The notes beneath the pieces were generated by a model. The model had not been told where the DNA came from. It did not search any database and was given only the letters and a program-made list of their open reading frames with translations. Shown here piece after piece: positions 8,076-16,306 of a stretch of 33,585 bases of DNA. Source of the DNA: a virus; the IMG/VR virus record IMGVR_UViG_3300044464_000009, positions 1 through 33,585 of that record; one strand, written 5' to 3'. Position numbers and translations under genes: made by a program. Numbering within the stretch: position 1 is the first letter of the stretch; each line of letters starts with the position of its first letter.

Positions 8076-11000
8076 CTAGGCGCTACGCGCCGCTCCGACT
8101 TTGAATGCGGGGCCGACCCCGCCGCCGATCAGCAGGAGTTCAGAGAGTTCGAAAGAAGCGCCCGGGGTGATCCCGGTAGCTATGGCTGTGGCGAACCGGT
8201 TGAGAGCATTCTCGATAGTCAAGGAGATCCCTGAGCATACACCGGGCCCCTTGCCGATAAACAGAGCAGACAGCCGTAGGTTGCTGTTACCCAACACCCA
8301 ATCACCGGTACCTACCGTGAAATTGCTTGCACTTGTAACAACTTGCCCTGCGATCGCTGTATTCGGAGTCGACACGAACACGGTGCCACCGAAGAGGTCT
8401 CGGATCGCCACCCTAACCGCCCCGGTCATTCGATCAACCACCGCTAGTCCAGCATGCGGCTGCCCTACAAAGTAGGCATTTGTACCCAAACGCGCCCCAT
8501 ATATGGCAGCTGGACCTACGTTTATTCCGATCGCGGTTCCATCCGTCCCTGTCAGTGACCATCCGTTGATAAATGTGTTCGATGCGTTCCCGCAGATCTG
8601 CCCGAACGCCCCAGGGAGCGCGTCCCACTCCCCCACCCATCCCACGATTAGCTCATCCGTTAATCCAAGATTGAAGATGGTATTGTTACCGCTATCGAAT
8701 GTTCCAGAACTCGACACGGTGAACCCTACCGCCCGGTCCGCGCCGCCGCGGGGCCCTGCCAAACCGTAAATCAGTCCCGCTCCAGACGCCGTAAGGGTCA
8801 TTCCGCCTACCGTGGGAGCCAGGTTCCCCGAGGTCTCATCGCATAGCCATACATGTGTGAACGTAGCCCCAGGTATGGCGGTTAGCGCTGCGTTGTACCC
8901 ACCGGTCAAGCGGTCTTCGATCCGGAATGAAATCGCCTGGCACCGTTTGTTCAGATGAATCCTCCGCTGATATCTCGTTCCTGCACCGCCCACGCCGCCA
9001 TACGGCCCCGAACCATACGATCCAGCGCCATACAGTGATGGTGACCGATTGTTGTTCACGTCGTTGAGGATCTCCGGGCTGTAACTTTCGTTGTAGTCCG
9101 TGCGATACCTGACGACGAGCGTGTGATCAGAAATGAATCGTCCAAGGAAATAGGCGTACAGGATTCTCTGCCAGCCCTGTAGATATTCCAAAAAGTGGAT
9201 CCATGCGGTTTCGATCACCATCGGGATCGCAGAGTTGTCGTCGAGGTACAATCCGGGGGTCTCGACGAACACCCGTGAATCATTCCTTAGGTAGTAGTAG
9301 GACCCATCGACCACGATCGCATCGAGACCTGTGTGGTTCGTGAATGTACTCCACTGGTTTCGCTTGTAGTCCCACATCAATGTTCTACCTGAATCAGTCA
9401 GGTAGACGATGCGCTCTACCGTTGGGATGAGCGTGGCGCGCGTAATAGCCTGCTCATCGTAGGCTTGAACGTCGGTCCCGATGTCGACGACCTGCCGATC
9501 ACGGGTGAGCATCATGATGCCCTTGCTAGACTGAAACGTCAGACCGACCGGAGTGGGGCCCACCGAGGCAGCGCTGATGCACCCCACGTCTGTGGAGACC
9601 AGCTCCACCGGGGTGAAGGCGTTCGCCTCTGGCGCCGCGCTGGGGTCCTGCAACGGACCGGGACCGCCGAACACGTAGACGGCGGTTTCCGAGAACGGAA
9701 TCACCGTATCGTCCATCATGCCGATCGCGGTGATCGGTCCACCGAACGGGTCTTTGCGGAGCGACAGATCTACCGGAGCCTCCAGGGCGACATCATCTGA
9801 GATCTGTTGCGAGTATCGGATGACATGCGGGTCCGTGGTATCGGTCCAAAACAGTCGGCTCTTGCCTACGGCCAGGATTCCTCCGTGCCATGGAGCTGGG
9901 GCGTTCGGCAAGATCCCGCCGTTCGTGTAGAGCGGCTCACGCTTCACGAGCGCCAGATCGTCGAGGTTGTCGCTGAAGCTCACCGTGTCGACGGTCGGAT
10001 CGTTGAGTACGTACCGGTTGTCTCCAGACGTGACGGTGACATCGTTGCTCGTGACCTTGTACATCGCGAGCGTGGAATCTGTGCCGGTGGCGCCGGCCGG
10101 CGAGCGCGCGATGCAGATGCGCACGTTGGCGAACCGAGTGAGCCGGCATGTCGGGGGCGTCATCGTGAATTTCTTCGGCCCCCCCGTCATCGTGACGAGC
10201 AGCTTCACGCTCGGGGGGCCGCGATGGAGTTCGCCTTGCGCATCGACCGCCTCATACCACCACGCGTAGAGGTACGTCCCGTTCGGGATCGCGCCGGCCG
10301 CGCCAATCGCGATCGCCGTGGTCATGTCGACCGGTACGCCTGACGTGTCGAATCCATAATCCGGCGCGCAGTGGAAGTCCGCCTCATGCCATGCGTCGCC
10401 GTCGTAGTGCATCGGCATCGACGAGGATAGATACAGGCCGCGCCCGAGTTGGGCGGTCTGATACGCGGGCAAGAAATCAAGCGTCGCCAGCTTGATGCCC
10501 TGCTCCGAGAACTGATCCCCGTTCTGGCTGCTCAGCTGAATCCGGTACGGGATGCACACCGCGTGCTGGCGCGAGTAGACATCGGTTTCGGCGAGATCGA
10601 CCGCCATAACGCCAGGGAGATGTGTGGTCCACGCACGCGTCCCAGCTCCGGTCGTTCGCATGAGCGCGCCAGACGCCTCCCCGGGCATGAGCCGCGACAC
10701 GATCACGGCATTTGGCGCTGCGACCCCGCTCGCCCCGCTCAGGCGAAGTGCGGAGACGTAGGGGAAGAACCGCGCGGCGTGCGCGACCATCACGTAAACA
10801 TCACCGACAAATCCGGCCGTGGCCGTTGCCGCCCCCCCGTCATGCCATGCGCGAGACACGAGACTATGCCCACGCAAAATTTTCGGCGTGCTCACGACCC
10901 CATTGTCAGTGTTGATGCTTCCGCTCTCGACCATGCACAGGTCGCTGCGTGCCGCCGTGATTTCAGCTGCCCACCAAAAGGTGGGAGCGAGCAATGGGCT

Positions 11001-12020
11001 AGCCTGTGACGATGCTTGCCATCCCAGGGTAAGCTGTGTATATGTCCCACTCGTGGCGATGGGGAGGAATCCCTCCAATCCTATGAACGAGCTACTAATA
11101 ACGCCTGCGTTCAATTGCGTCGCTCCGCCCACCCACATCACCGCGATCGTGTTGAATCCGTCGGCAAAGTAGGATATGGCTACCGACCCGGTTACAGTGG
11201 CCAACCAGGTTACCGCGCTGGCTAGCCCGGTGGCTGGCGAACCAATCACCCCAGATGGATGGATGTAGGCCGTACGGTATCCACCTACTACCGCCCATAT
11301 CATAACCCCGGGTCTTATCACGCTCGAGTTGGACGGAGCGAATGGGGCCGATTCGGCGTCGTACGATGGGTTGGTTGCGTCAAGGTCTCCTGTGAGTGTC
11401 GACACGACCGGAGTCGTCACGGGGTGCGCGGGGTTGACGATCGCGATCTGGATGCTGCCGAGGTCCGATCGCGTCCACAGCACGTGAATCACTTCTCCGA
11501 CCGCGATGCATGTCGGATCACGCGCCAGTGTAGCGCTATCGATCTGGGTCTGGGGAAGCAGAACCCGTCCGGTCGCGGCCTCGATCGCCTCGCACCATAC
11601 CCCTCCCCGGGAGTCCTCCCACGCTACGACGCGCACGCCGTTGCGCTCTGCGATGTCGGGCTGCGTCTGGTAGGTCCCCGTCCGGGCGATAGGAAGCGTG
11701 GTTGCCGTGGTGGCCGCAACCTCCCCCGTGTCCGCCCAGCGATCCACCGATGGCCGGTAGCTGTAGCAGCGCTTATCGGTGAAGAGGAGCACCTCACCGT
11801 CACGCTCCGCGAGTCCACGCGCATCCGTGATGTTGCCACCACCGTCCTGGATCTGCGTCGATAGCGCGCGGTATCCGTTTCGCTTGCTTAGCGTGGAAAG
11901 CTTCGTGAGAACACAGTTCTGCAGGTCTAGAAGCTTCGTGGTCGGAGTCTGCTTCGCCTCGGTTCGCGTATCAACGCCGCCCGAGAACTGGATCGCTAAC
12001 GGAGCGGGGGTGATGGTCAT
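8076..12020 (-). CDS. Nozzle/tail-hub-like structural protein with C-terminal LamG-type domain, 1314 aa
   Basis: The N-terminus (FSGGVDTRTE, then KLLDLQNCVL and SKRNGYRAL) is the type seen in P22 gp10 or T7 gp12-like tail nozzle proteins, which open with a short gene-map-like segment before beta-propeller repeats. Repeated strands such as SRLFWTDTTDPHVIRYS, GIMMLTRDRQVVDIGTD and GRTLMWDYKRNQWS support a propeller through about residue 1000. Residues about 1051-1290 form a LamG/concanavalin-like beta sandwich beginning HVWLCDETSGNL, an unusual addition. The ATG at 12020 has no visible Shine-Dalgarno. It would be translationally coupled only if an antisense ORF across 12017-12385 is expressed. 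Structural role is inferred from order after the adaptor and fibre genes; the precise name is uncertain. Confidence 0.75.
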   Translation of the reverse strand: MTITPAPLAIQFSGGVDTRTEAKQTPTTKLLDLQNCVLTKLSTLSKRNGYRALSTQIQDGGGNITDARGLAERDGEVLLFTDKRCYSYRPSVDRWADTGEVAATTATTLPIARTGTYQTQPDIAERNGVRVVAWEDSRGGVWCEAIEAATGRVLLPQTQIDSATLARDPTCIAVGEVIHVLWTRSDLGSIQIAIVNPAHPVTTPVVSTLTGDLDATNPSYDAESAPFAPSNSSVIRPGVMIWAVVGGYRTAYIHPSGVIGSPATGLASAVTWLATVTGSVAISYFADGFNTIAVMWVGGATQLNAGVISSSFIGLEGFLPIATSGTYTQLTLGWQASSQASPLLAPTFWWAAEITAARSDLCMVESGSINTDNGVVSTPKILRGHSLVSRAWHDGGAATATAGFVGDVYVMVAHAARFFPYVSALRLSGASGVAAPNAVIVSRLMPGEASGALMRTTGAGTRAWTTHLPGVMAVDLAETDVYSRQHAVCIPYRIQLSSQNGDQFSEQGIKLATLDFLPAYQTAQLGRGLYLSSSMPMHYDGDAWHEADFHCAPDYGFDTSGVPVDMTTAIAIGAAGAIPNGTYLYAWWYEAVDAQGELHRGPPSVKLLVTMTGGPKKFTMTPPTCRLTRFANVRICIARSPAGATGTDSTLAMYKVTSNDVTVTSGDNRYVLNDPTVDTVSFSDNLDDLALVKREPLYTNGGILPNAPAPWHGGILAVGKSRLFWTDTTDPHVIRYSQQISDDVALEAPVDLSLRKDPFGGPITAIGMMDDTVIPFSETAVYVFGGPGPLQDPSAAPEANAFTPVELVSTDVGCISAASVGPTPVGLTFQSSKGIMMLTRDRQVVDIGTDVQAYDEQAITRATLIPTVERIVYLTDSGRTLMWDYKRNQWSTFTNHTGLDAIVVDGSYYYLRNDSRVFVETPGLYLDDNSAIPMVIETAWIHFLEYLQGWQRILYAYFLGRFISDHTLVVRYRTDYNESYSPEILNDVNNNRSPSLYGAGSYGSGPYGGVGGAGTRYQRRIHLNKRCQAISFRIEDRLTGGYNAALTAIPGATFTHVWLCDETSGNLAPTVGGMTLTASGAGLIYGLAGPRGGADRAVGFTVSSSGTFDSGNNTIFNLGLTDELIVGWVGEWDALPGAFGQICGNASNTFINGWSLTGTDGTAIGINVGPAAIYGARLGTNAYFVGQPHAGLAVVDRMTGAVRVAIRDLFGGTVFVSTPNTAIAGQVVTSASNFTVGTGDWVLGNSNLRLSALFIGKGPGVCSGISLTIENALNRFATAIATGITPGASFELSELLLIGGGVGPAFKVGAARSA

Positions 12021-12044
12021 GGGGCGCCGCGCTCGATTGCGGTG

Positions 12045-12073
12045 TTGACAAATGCGCTAGCCGCCCCTATGAT
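12045..12073 (+). promoter_or_regulatory. Near-consensus sigma-70 promoter for a leaderless plus-strand gene
   Basis: TTGACA at 12045-12050 is followed by a 17-base spacer and TATGAT at 12068-12073. Only six bases (GCCATC) separate the -10 box from the ATG at 12080, so the predicted transcription start coincides with the start codon. There is no room for a Shine-Dalgarno. This is the strongest promoter-like match I found in the window, and it points against all flanking genes. Confidence 0.75.
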
Positions 12074-12079
12074 GCCATC

Positions 12080-12361
12080 ATGTACAGAGTCACGATTGCT
12101 CTCACCCTCATCATGTGTGGATGCTGGACGATTGGGCATACCGATGAGCCCGACATGCCAGCTCATGTGGTCATCCATACACCAGCTCGCCCCATGCTCA
12201 ATTGCGGATCGGCCCCGATAGAGCCGGCATGGTCCATCCGTTTCGTGGTTGACGCGGAGCCATATTTCGCGATTCCCCAGACTCACTGGATCGATCTCGA
12301 TAGGTGGATCTCCGATATGCGTGAATGGAGGGATTGTGTTACCATAGCGCTGAATCTCTAA
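12080..12361 (+). CDS. Small exported or lipoprotein-like protein, autonomous moron-type gene, 93 aa
   Basis: This is the only convincing plus-strand gene. It almost fills the gap between two minus-strand virion genes and has its own promoter directly upstream. The N-terminus MYRVTIALTLIMCGC is a short signal peptide with a lipobox-like MCGC (weak, Met at -3), followed by a mature part with further Cys and Trp. A Pro-rich centre (SAPIEPAW) leads to a C-terminal helix DLDRWISDMREWRDC. Small lysis lipoproteins (outer-membrane spanins) have this general plan, but the match is only architectural; superinfection exclusion or lysogenic conversion are alternatives. Translation would be leaderless. 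A competing minus-strand ORF covers the same bases (see rejected items). Confidence 0.6.
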   Translation: MYRVTIALTLIMCGCWTIGHTDEPDMPAHVVIHTPARPMLNCGSAPIEPAWSIRFVVDAEPYFAIPQTHWIDLDRWISDMREWRDCVTIALNL

Positions 12362-12374
12362 TGAATGCCGAGAT

Positions 12375-13532
12375 CTACGGGTCATCAAAATCCACCTCCG
12401 CTCCATAGAGTTTGCTGGACCCGTTACCGGCTATATTCGTGATAAAAATAGAGTAGTTAGTGCCAGCGACTACCGTAGTTGTTAGTCCAGTAACTTGCAG
12501 TGTCTGATTGGTACCCGCCCCGGATGATGCCGCCGATGTGGCGATAGTGGTTGCTGTCCCTACGGAGGTGACGCTGGCTACTGAAAACGAGTACGTCGTC
12601 GGACCAGTAGCACTATCTTGGATAAACAGACGAACGGCTAGTATTCTCTTCCCAGAAGCTAGCAGTATGCCACAGGCGTATCCGGTCAAAAGCGGATTGC
12701 CGGTTAGCGCCCCGCCCAAAACCCGGGTACCGCCGCTTGTTACGAAATCGTATGTACTAATCACCAATGTTCGGGTGCCGTGCTTGAATCTTCCGGTTCC
12801 GCTAGCCGTAACGCTCTTATTAGTAGCTAGAGCGAGATCGTTTGCTATAGTATTGTCTGCGACTAATTGCCCGGCAGAAGTCATTTGGATGACATTCTGC
12901 ACCGAAGGAAGAGCCGTCGGATAGGTCACGGCGTAGCTCGCGGCTAGGGCTGCTGGGCTGGCCAGTCTTACGCGATTCGTCGGCACTCCCGCCGCCGGGT
13001 TCGCCTTGAACTCGTACAGGTCAACGTCGGAACTTCGCATGCGAGCGTACTGGCGAACCGATGCTCCCACCTGCTGCTGGAACCAGTAGCTATCGGTCGC
13101 GTCATCGAACACCACGAGCGCCCCGGTTGCGGCGTAGTCGCCACCGATCCCGCCGGTGAACGCGGCAACGTTCAGCGCCGAACCGGCAGTAACCTTGAAG
13201 TTGACCCCGCCGAACGTTCGATAATAGAGTTCGTTGTCCGCAGAATTCAAAAATAGGGCGCCAGCCAGCGAGGTTACCGTGCTCGCCGCCTGGGGGGAGA
13301 AGTCGATGGCTCGCAGATCCGTGATGGCCCACTGGGACCCACCGCTGGACCATGTGACGTCACCGTTGATGTTCAGGCCGTTGGACGGTACTCGCACACC
13401 CTTGCCGGACGAATGATCGTGGCCATCCACCGTGGTCCGGATGGCGGTGTCCATGATCGGCGCCCATACGTCAGCATCGGAGAGGTCCGATGGCCAGACG
13501 ATGAGCATGTTGCTGGACGGTGACTGCGGCAT
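12375..13532 (-). CDS. Tail fibre or spike-like structural protein, 385 aa
   Basis: The ATG at 13532 directly follows the TAG of the upstream gene and is preceded by GGAGG eight bases away. The N-terminal 60 residues contain GHDHSSGKGVRVPSNGLNI, the HDHxxG motif common near the start of phage fibre or appendage proteins. The rest is Thr/Ser/Ala/Gly-rich beta sequence with short repeats (SVTASGTG, ATTIATSAASSGAGT), typical of trimeric fibres, ending in a beta-rich C-terminal head. No chaperone or enzymatic domain is visible. It probably contacts the host or decorates the tail; the receptor cannot be judged. Composition and gene order support a virion appendage. Confidence 0.7.
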   Translation of the reverse strand: MPQSPSSNMLIVWPSDLSDADVWAPIMDTAIRTTVDGHDHSSGKGVRVPSNGLNINGDVTWSSGGSQWAITDLRAIDFSPQAASTVTSLAGALFLNSADNELYYRTFGGVNFKVTAGSALNVAAFTGGIGGDYAATGALVVFDDATDSYWFQQQVGASVRQYARMRSSDVDLYEFKANPAAGVPTNRVRLASPAALAASYAVTYPTALPSVQNVIQMTSAGQLVADNTIANDLALATNKSVTASGTGRFKHGTRTLVISTYDFVTSGGTRVLGGALTGNPLLTGYACGILLASGKRILAVRLFIQDSATGPTTYSFSVASVTSVGTATTIATSAASSGAGTNQTLQVTGLTTTVVAGTNYSIFITNIAGNGSSKLYGAEVDFDDP

Positions 13533-13856
13533 CTAGAACGCCTCCACTGTGGCTCCGGGCTGAGCGACCCCGATGCACGTAAGCGTCATCTGCGAACCGG
13601 TCGCGCTCTTGAGCGACCAGGCCCAGGCCGCGTTGGCCACGGTCGGCGTGACGGTCGCCCCGCTCGGCTTGCGACCTAGCCCGTGGTTGATGACGTTGTC
13701 GCCGACGATGAGATCTACCGTGACGACCGAGCGATCCCGAAGCTGGTCAGCTGCACGTTGCGCGCTCTGGATGATCTGCCTGGTCTGTGCATCGCCGCTG
13801 ACAGGGGCGAACTGACGAGGACGAGAGGTAGGACGAGCGGGCCTAGAGGTAGGCAT
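13533..13856 (-). CDS. Small tail-associated protein, 107 aa
   Basis: The start chosen is the ATG at 13856, five bases after GGAGGT and overlapping the upstream stop as TGATG; in-frame GTG and TTG codons lie just upstream. The N-terminus is basic and Pro/Arg-rich (MPTSRPARPTSRPRQF), followed by a helix and a compact beta domain with LIVGDNVINHGLGRKPSGATVTP. The I-x-HGLGRxPxG signature is frequent in small proteins next to phage fibre genes, where the domain is thought to be structural. I cannot name it further. Translation is probably coupled to the adaptor gene and to the fibre gene that follows. Confidence 0.7.
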   Translation of the reverse strand: MPTSRPARPTSRPRQFAPVSGDAQTRQIIQSAQRAADQLRDRSVVTVDLIVGDNVINHGLGRKPSGATVTPTVANAAWAWSLKSATGSQMTLTCIGVAQPGATVEAF

Positions 13857-14563
13857 CACCAACCTCCATCGTCGTCGTTGTAGCCAAGGACTCGAGAATC
13901 TCGCGGAGGCCCATTGGGGTCTAGGTAGACCGGTTGGTCGGCATCACGGTTGCTGGCGTCAGAGCGCAGCCCCATGATCGCTCTCGCGATGTCGCGCTCA
14001 ACGCTCGTGGTGCTGAGTTCGCTGCGATCTAGGCAGAACTTCTGAGCCAAGTAGACCACCACGAGCTCCTCTGCAGGCACGTCGAACGTAACCGCCGTGG
14101 TGTCGGCGATGTTCGCGAACTGGACCGGGAGGGGGATCCAGAAGATACGAGCGGTTCCGGCCGGTGGGACCGGGACGAACACCAAGTTCGCCCCCTGCAT
14201 CCGGTAGCGCAGCCTGCTGATCGACGTCGCCGGGACCGCGCTGTAGCGATAGGACCCGGATAGGTCGTGCGGCAGGCATCGGCGGAAGCGAACGCCATCG
14301 GACGAGACGTCTAGATGGCGAAGCTGGTAGAAGTTGGGCGCGATCGTCGCCAGCGGGTAGGACGCCGTCCCAGCGACGATCGCGAAGGTTGTGTCGAGCG
14401 TGTAGTAGTCGCGCCACGCCTTCACCATCAACGCGTAGCCTTCGAGTAGCCCGTAGTTCAGCGCCTGCAGGAGAACGTCCGGCGTGATGTCGGTGGAGTT
14501 CTCCCACGAGCCGACCTGTTGGACGGCTAGCGATAGCTGAGCGAAGGTACGCGTGTAGGCCAT
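13856..14563 (-). CDS. Head-to-tail adaptor (gp4/gp11-like), 235 aa
   Basis: The protein opens with two helices (TRTFAQLSLAVQQVGSW, then LLQALNYGLLEGYALMVKAW), followed by a beta domain (FAIVAGTASYPLATIAPNFYQLRHLDV) and a C-terminal helix with VYLAQKFCLDR. This layout is typical of podovirus adaptor proteins that dock under the portal, and the gene lies between capsid and tail genes as expected. The acidic, Gly-rich tail (GYNDDDGGW) may be flexible. The start ATG at 14563 has no obvious Shine-Dalgarno and lies three bases after the upstream stop, so translation may depend on coupling. The family call rests on fold pattern and position. Confidence 0.7.
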   Translation of the reverse strand: MAYTRTFAQLSLAVQQVGSWENSTDITPDVLLQALNYGLLEGYALMVKAWRDYYTLDTTFAIVAGTASYPLATIAPNFYQLRHLDVSSDGVRFRRCLPHDLSGSYRYSAVPATSISRLRYRMQGANLVFVPVPPAGTARIFWIPLPVQFANIADTTAVTFDVPAEELVVVYLAQKFCLDRSELSTTSVERDIARAIMGLRSDASNRDADQPVYLDPNGPPRDSRVLGYNDDDGGW

Positions 14564-14566
14564 GGG

Positions 14567-15001
14567 CTAGTAGACCGGGGAGTTTTTCTGACCTTCCATT
14601 CGGAAGGTGAGGAAGTCGGTAGACAACAGGTCAACCGCTGCGCCGGACGTCGCGAGGTTCACACCGAACGTGATCACTCGAGTTGTCGGGTTGTAGTCCG
14701 TGATGAACACGTCCTTGTATGCAGCCGCGCCGGTCGTTGCCCAGACCATTCCCTCGATGTAGTTCACGACAGGAAGTGAGTCGATGAACTTTGCCGTGTA
14801 GGCACCCACGCCGGATCGCGTGATGTCCGTGGCGGTGAGCGACACGAAGTTGTTCGACGCCGCCATGTAGCCAGCCGACGACGTCGCCGAGAACGTGGTA
14901 GGCGCACGTACGGGGGCAGCTGCACCTGCCCCCTGCAGCTTCGCGTAGAAGAAGATGCTCTCGGATGGCATCCCGAACGCTTGGTTTTCACTTCGGTTCA
15001 T
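14567..15001 (-). CDS. Small head protein, possible decoration or minor capsid protein, 144 aa
   Basis: An AAGGAG six bases before the ATG at 15001 overlaps the TAA of the major capsid gene. The product is a beta-rich, low-charge protein (SNNFVSLTATDITRSG, RVITFGVNLATSGAAVD) of the size of phage decoration or head-completion proteins. It has no Cys and no recognisable catalytic residues. Its slot, directly after the major capsid gene and before the adaptor, favours a capsid-associated role. No family could be recognised, so decoration is an inference from context and composition. Confidence 0.65.
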   Translation of the reverse strand: MNRSENQAFGMPSESIFFYAKLQGAGAAAPVRAPTTFSATSSAGYMAASNNFVSLTATDITRSGVGAYTAKFIDSLPVVNYIEGMVWATTGAAAYKDVFITDYNPTTRVITFGVNLATSGAAVDLLSTDFLTFRMEGQKNSPVY

Positions 15002-15011
15002 CTGGTGCTCC

Positions 15012-16277
15012 TTACGGCAGTGTGATCACGACGTTGTAGCCGGGTGCCTTGCACGAGAAGTTGAAATACTCGCCCACACGCGCCTCATAGCCGTCGTTGC
15101 CTTCCGAGACCTTGATGATCGACCCGGCACGCTTCTGGAGGAAGTTGGGGGCTGGACCAGCGGAGAACATGCACCACGTCGACCACGTCAGGACGTAGAT
15201 GCGCTTCACGGGGCAGCATTGGTCCGTGTAGAGCGTCAGGTCGGTTCCGTTGAGGTTCACAGAGAACCCCTTGAACCCGACCGTCGCCATCTTCACGCCG
15301 TCGTAGCCGACCGCCGACGTGACGATCCACTTGCCTTCCATCTGCTTCGTGAGGGTCCCGAAAGTGATCGGATTCATCCAGACCACGTCCGGGTCGCCGC
15401 CGATGTTCTGGCTCGCGGCCACGGCATCGACGAGCAGGTTGGCCACCGAGTTTCCACCGGAGCCAACGATGCGGATCCCGGAAAGGAAGTCGATCTCCTG
15501 GGTCCGGTCAACGCCGTAGAACAGGGTTGCGCTGGGCGCCGTATCCGGGACCCAGTCGGAGACGCCGGACGCTGCCAGGAATCCTCCGGCCGCGGGGATG
15601 TCGCCATTCAGGTAGATGAAATCCGTGTTCACCAGCGCAGCGATTCCGGTCGTACCGGCCACCGTCGTGGTGAACGCACCGGTCACCCGGGTGACCGTGG
15701 CGATAGTGAGTACCGCACCGGCGTTGCGGAGCGCGCCACCGAGAGCGGCACCAGCGACGATCTGCTCGCCCTGCCGGATGCCCCACATGGACGAGATGTC
15801 AGCGAACGCGAGGTTGACCGTGGCCACGTTGACCACGCCATCAAGCTGACCGACTTCGCCCGCTGCCGTCCTGAAGAATCGGAAGTTGATGTAGTTGCCC
15901 TCGGCTTCGATGGAGTTGTCGAACTCATCGAACGCAGACTCGAACGCATCCTCGTCGCCGGTCGCGGTTGCCTCGATGGCCTGGTTGTCGACCTTGGCGA
16001 TCCGATAGTGCGACTTCCGGGTGACGTTGAAGTTCTTGTAGCTGGACGTGTTGTTCTGCGCGTTGGTGACCGCGACGCTGAATGTCGACGATCCGCCACC
16101 GGGCAATGCGGTCATGATGGGCTGCACCCATTCGCGACCGCCTACGTTGGTCTTCTTCTGCGACTTGGCGAGCATGCCGGTCGCCTTGTTCTTCTGCATC
16201 GCCATCCGAGCGATCTCGAACGGGCTGTAATGCTCTTTGACGACTGGATCGAGTACGGAGAGGTCAGTGACTGCCAT
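15012..16277 (-). CDS. Major capsid protein, 421 aa
   Basis: The protein begins MAVTDLSVLDPVVKEHY, with an N-terminal arm of helices, then a long mixed alpha/beta body, a Thr/Val/Ala-rich insertion near residues 185-230 and a C-terminal domain with DPDVVWMNPITFGTL and YVLTWSTWCMF. Length, lack of enzymatic motifs and position after a scaffold-like gene identify it as the HK97-fold major capsid protein. It has a good AAGGGA site before the ATG at 16277. No maturation protease gene is seen nearby, so any processing of the capsid precursor is unknown. It should be the most abundant virion protein. Confidence 0.85.
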   Translation of the reverse strand: MAVTDLSVLDPVVKEHYSPFEIARMAMQKNKATGMLAKSQKKTNVGGREWVQPIMTALPGGGSSTFSVAVTNAQNNTSSYKNFNVTRKSHYRIAKVDNQAIEATATGDEDAFESAFDEFDNSIEAEGNYINFRFFRTAAGEVGQLDGVVNVATVNLAFADISSMWGIRQGEQIVAGAALGGALRNAGAVLTIATVTRVTGAFTTTVAGTTGIAALVNTDFIYLNGDIPAAGGFLAASGVSDWVPDTAPSATLFYGVDRTQEIDFLSGIRIVGSGGNSVANLLVDAVAASQNIGGDPDVVWMNPITFGTLTKQMEGKWIVTSAVGYDGVKMATVGFKGFSVNLNGTDLTLYTDQCCPVKRIYVLTWSTWCMFSAGPAPNFLQKRAGSIIKVSEGNDGYEARVGEYFNFSCKAPGYNVVITLP

Positions 16278-16306
16278 GTGTGTGGTCCCTTGATGTGACG
16301 AATGGG

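Noticed and set aside
12017-12385. Minus-strand ORF (122 aa) covering the plus-strand lipoprotein-like gene, with GGAGGT before its ATG and an ATGA junction to the 1314-aa gene
   Set aside because: The ribosome-like bases are codons of the upstream gene, the translated sequence has no protein-like features, and the plus strand has a consensus promoter and signal peptide. It could still serve as a translation bridge, so the rejection is not absolute.
14955-16298. 447-aa plus-strand ORF
   Set aside because: It is an antisense shadow of the major capsid and head protein genes, Arg/Asp/His-rich with no fold-like pattern.
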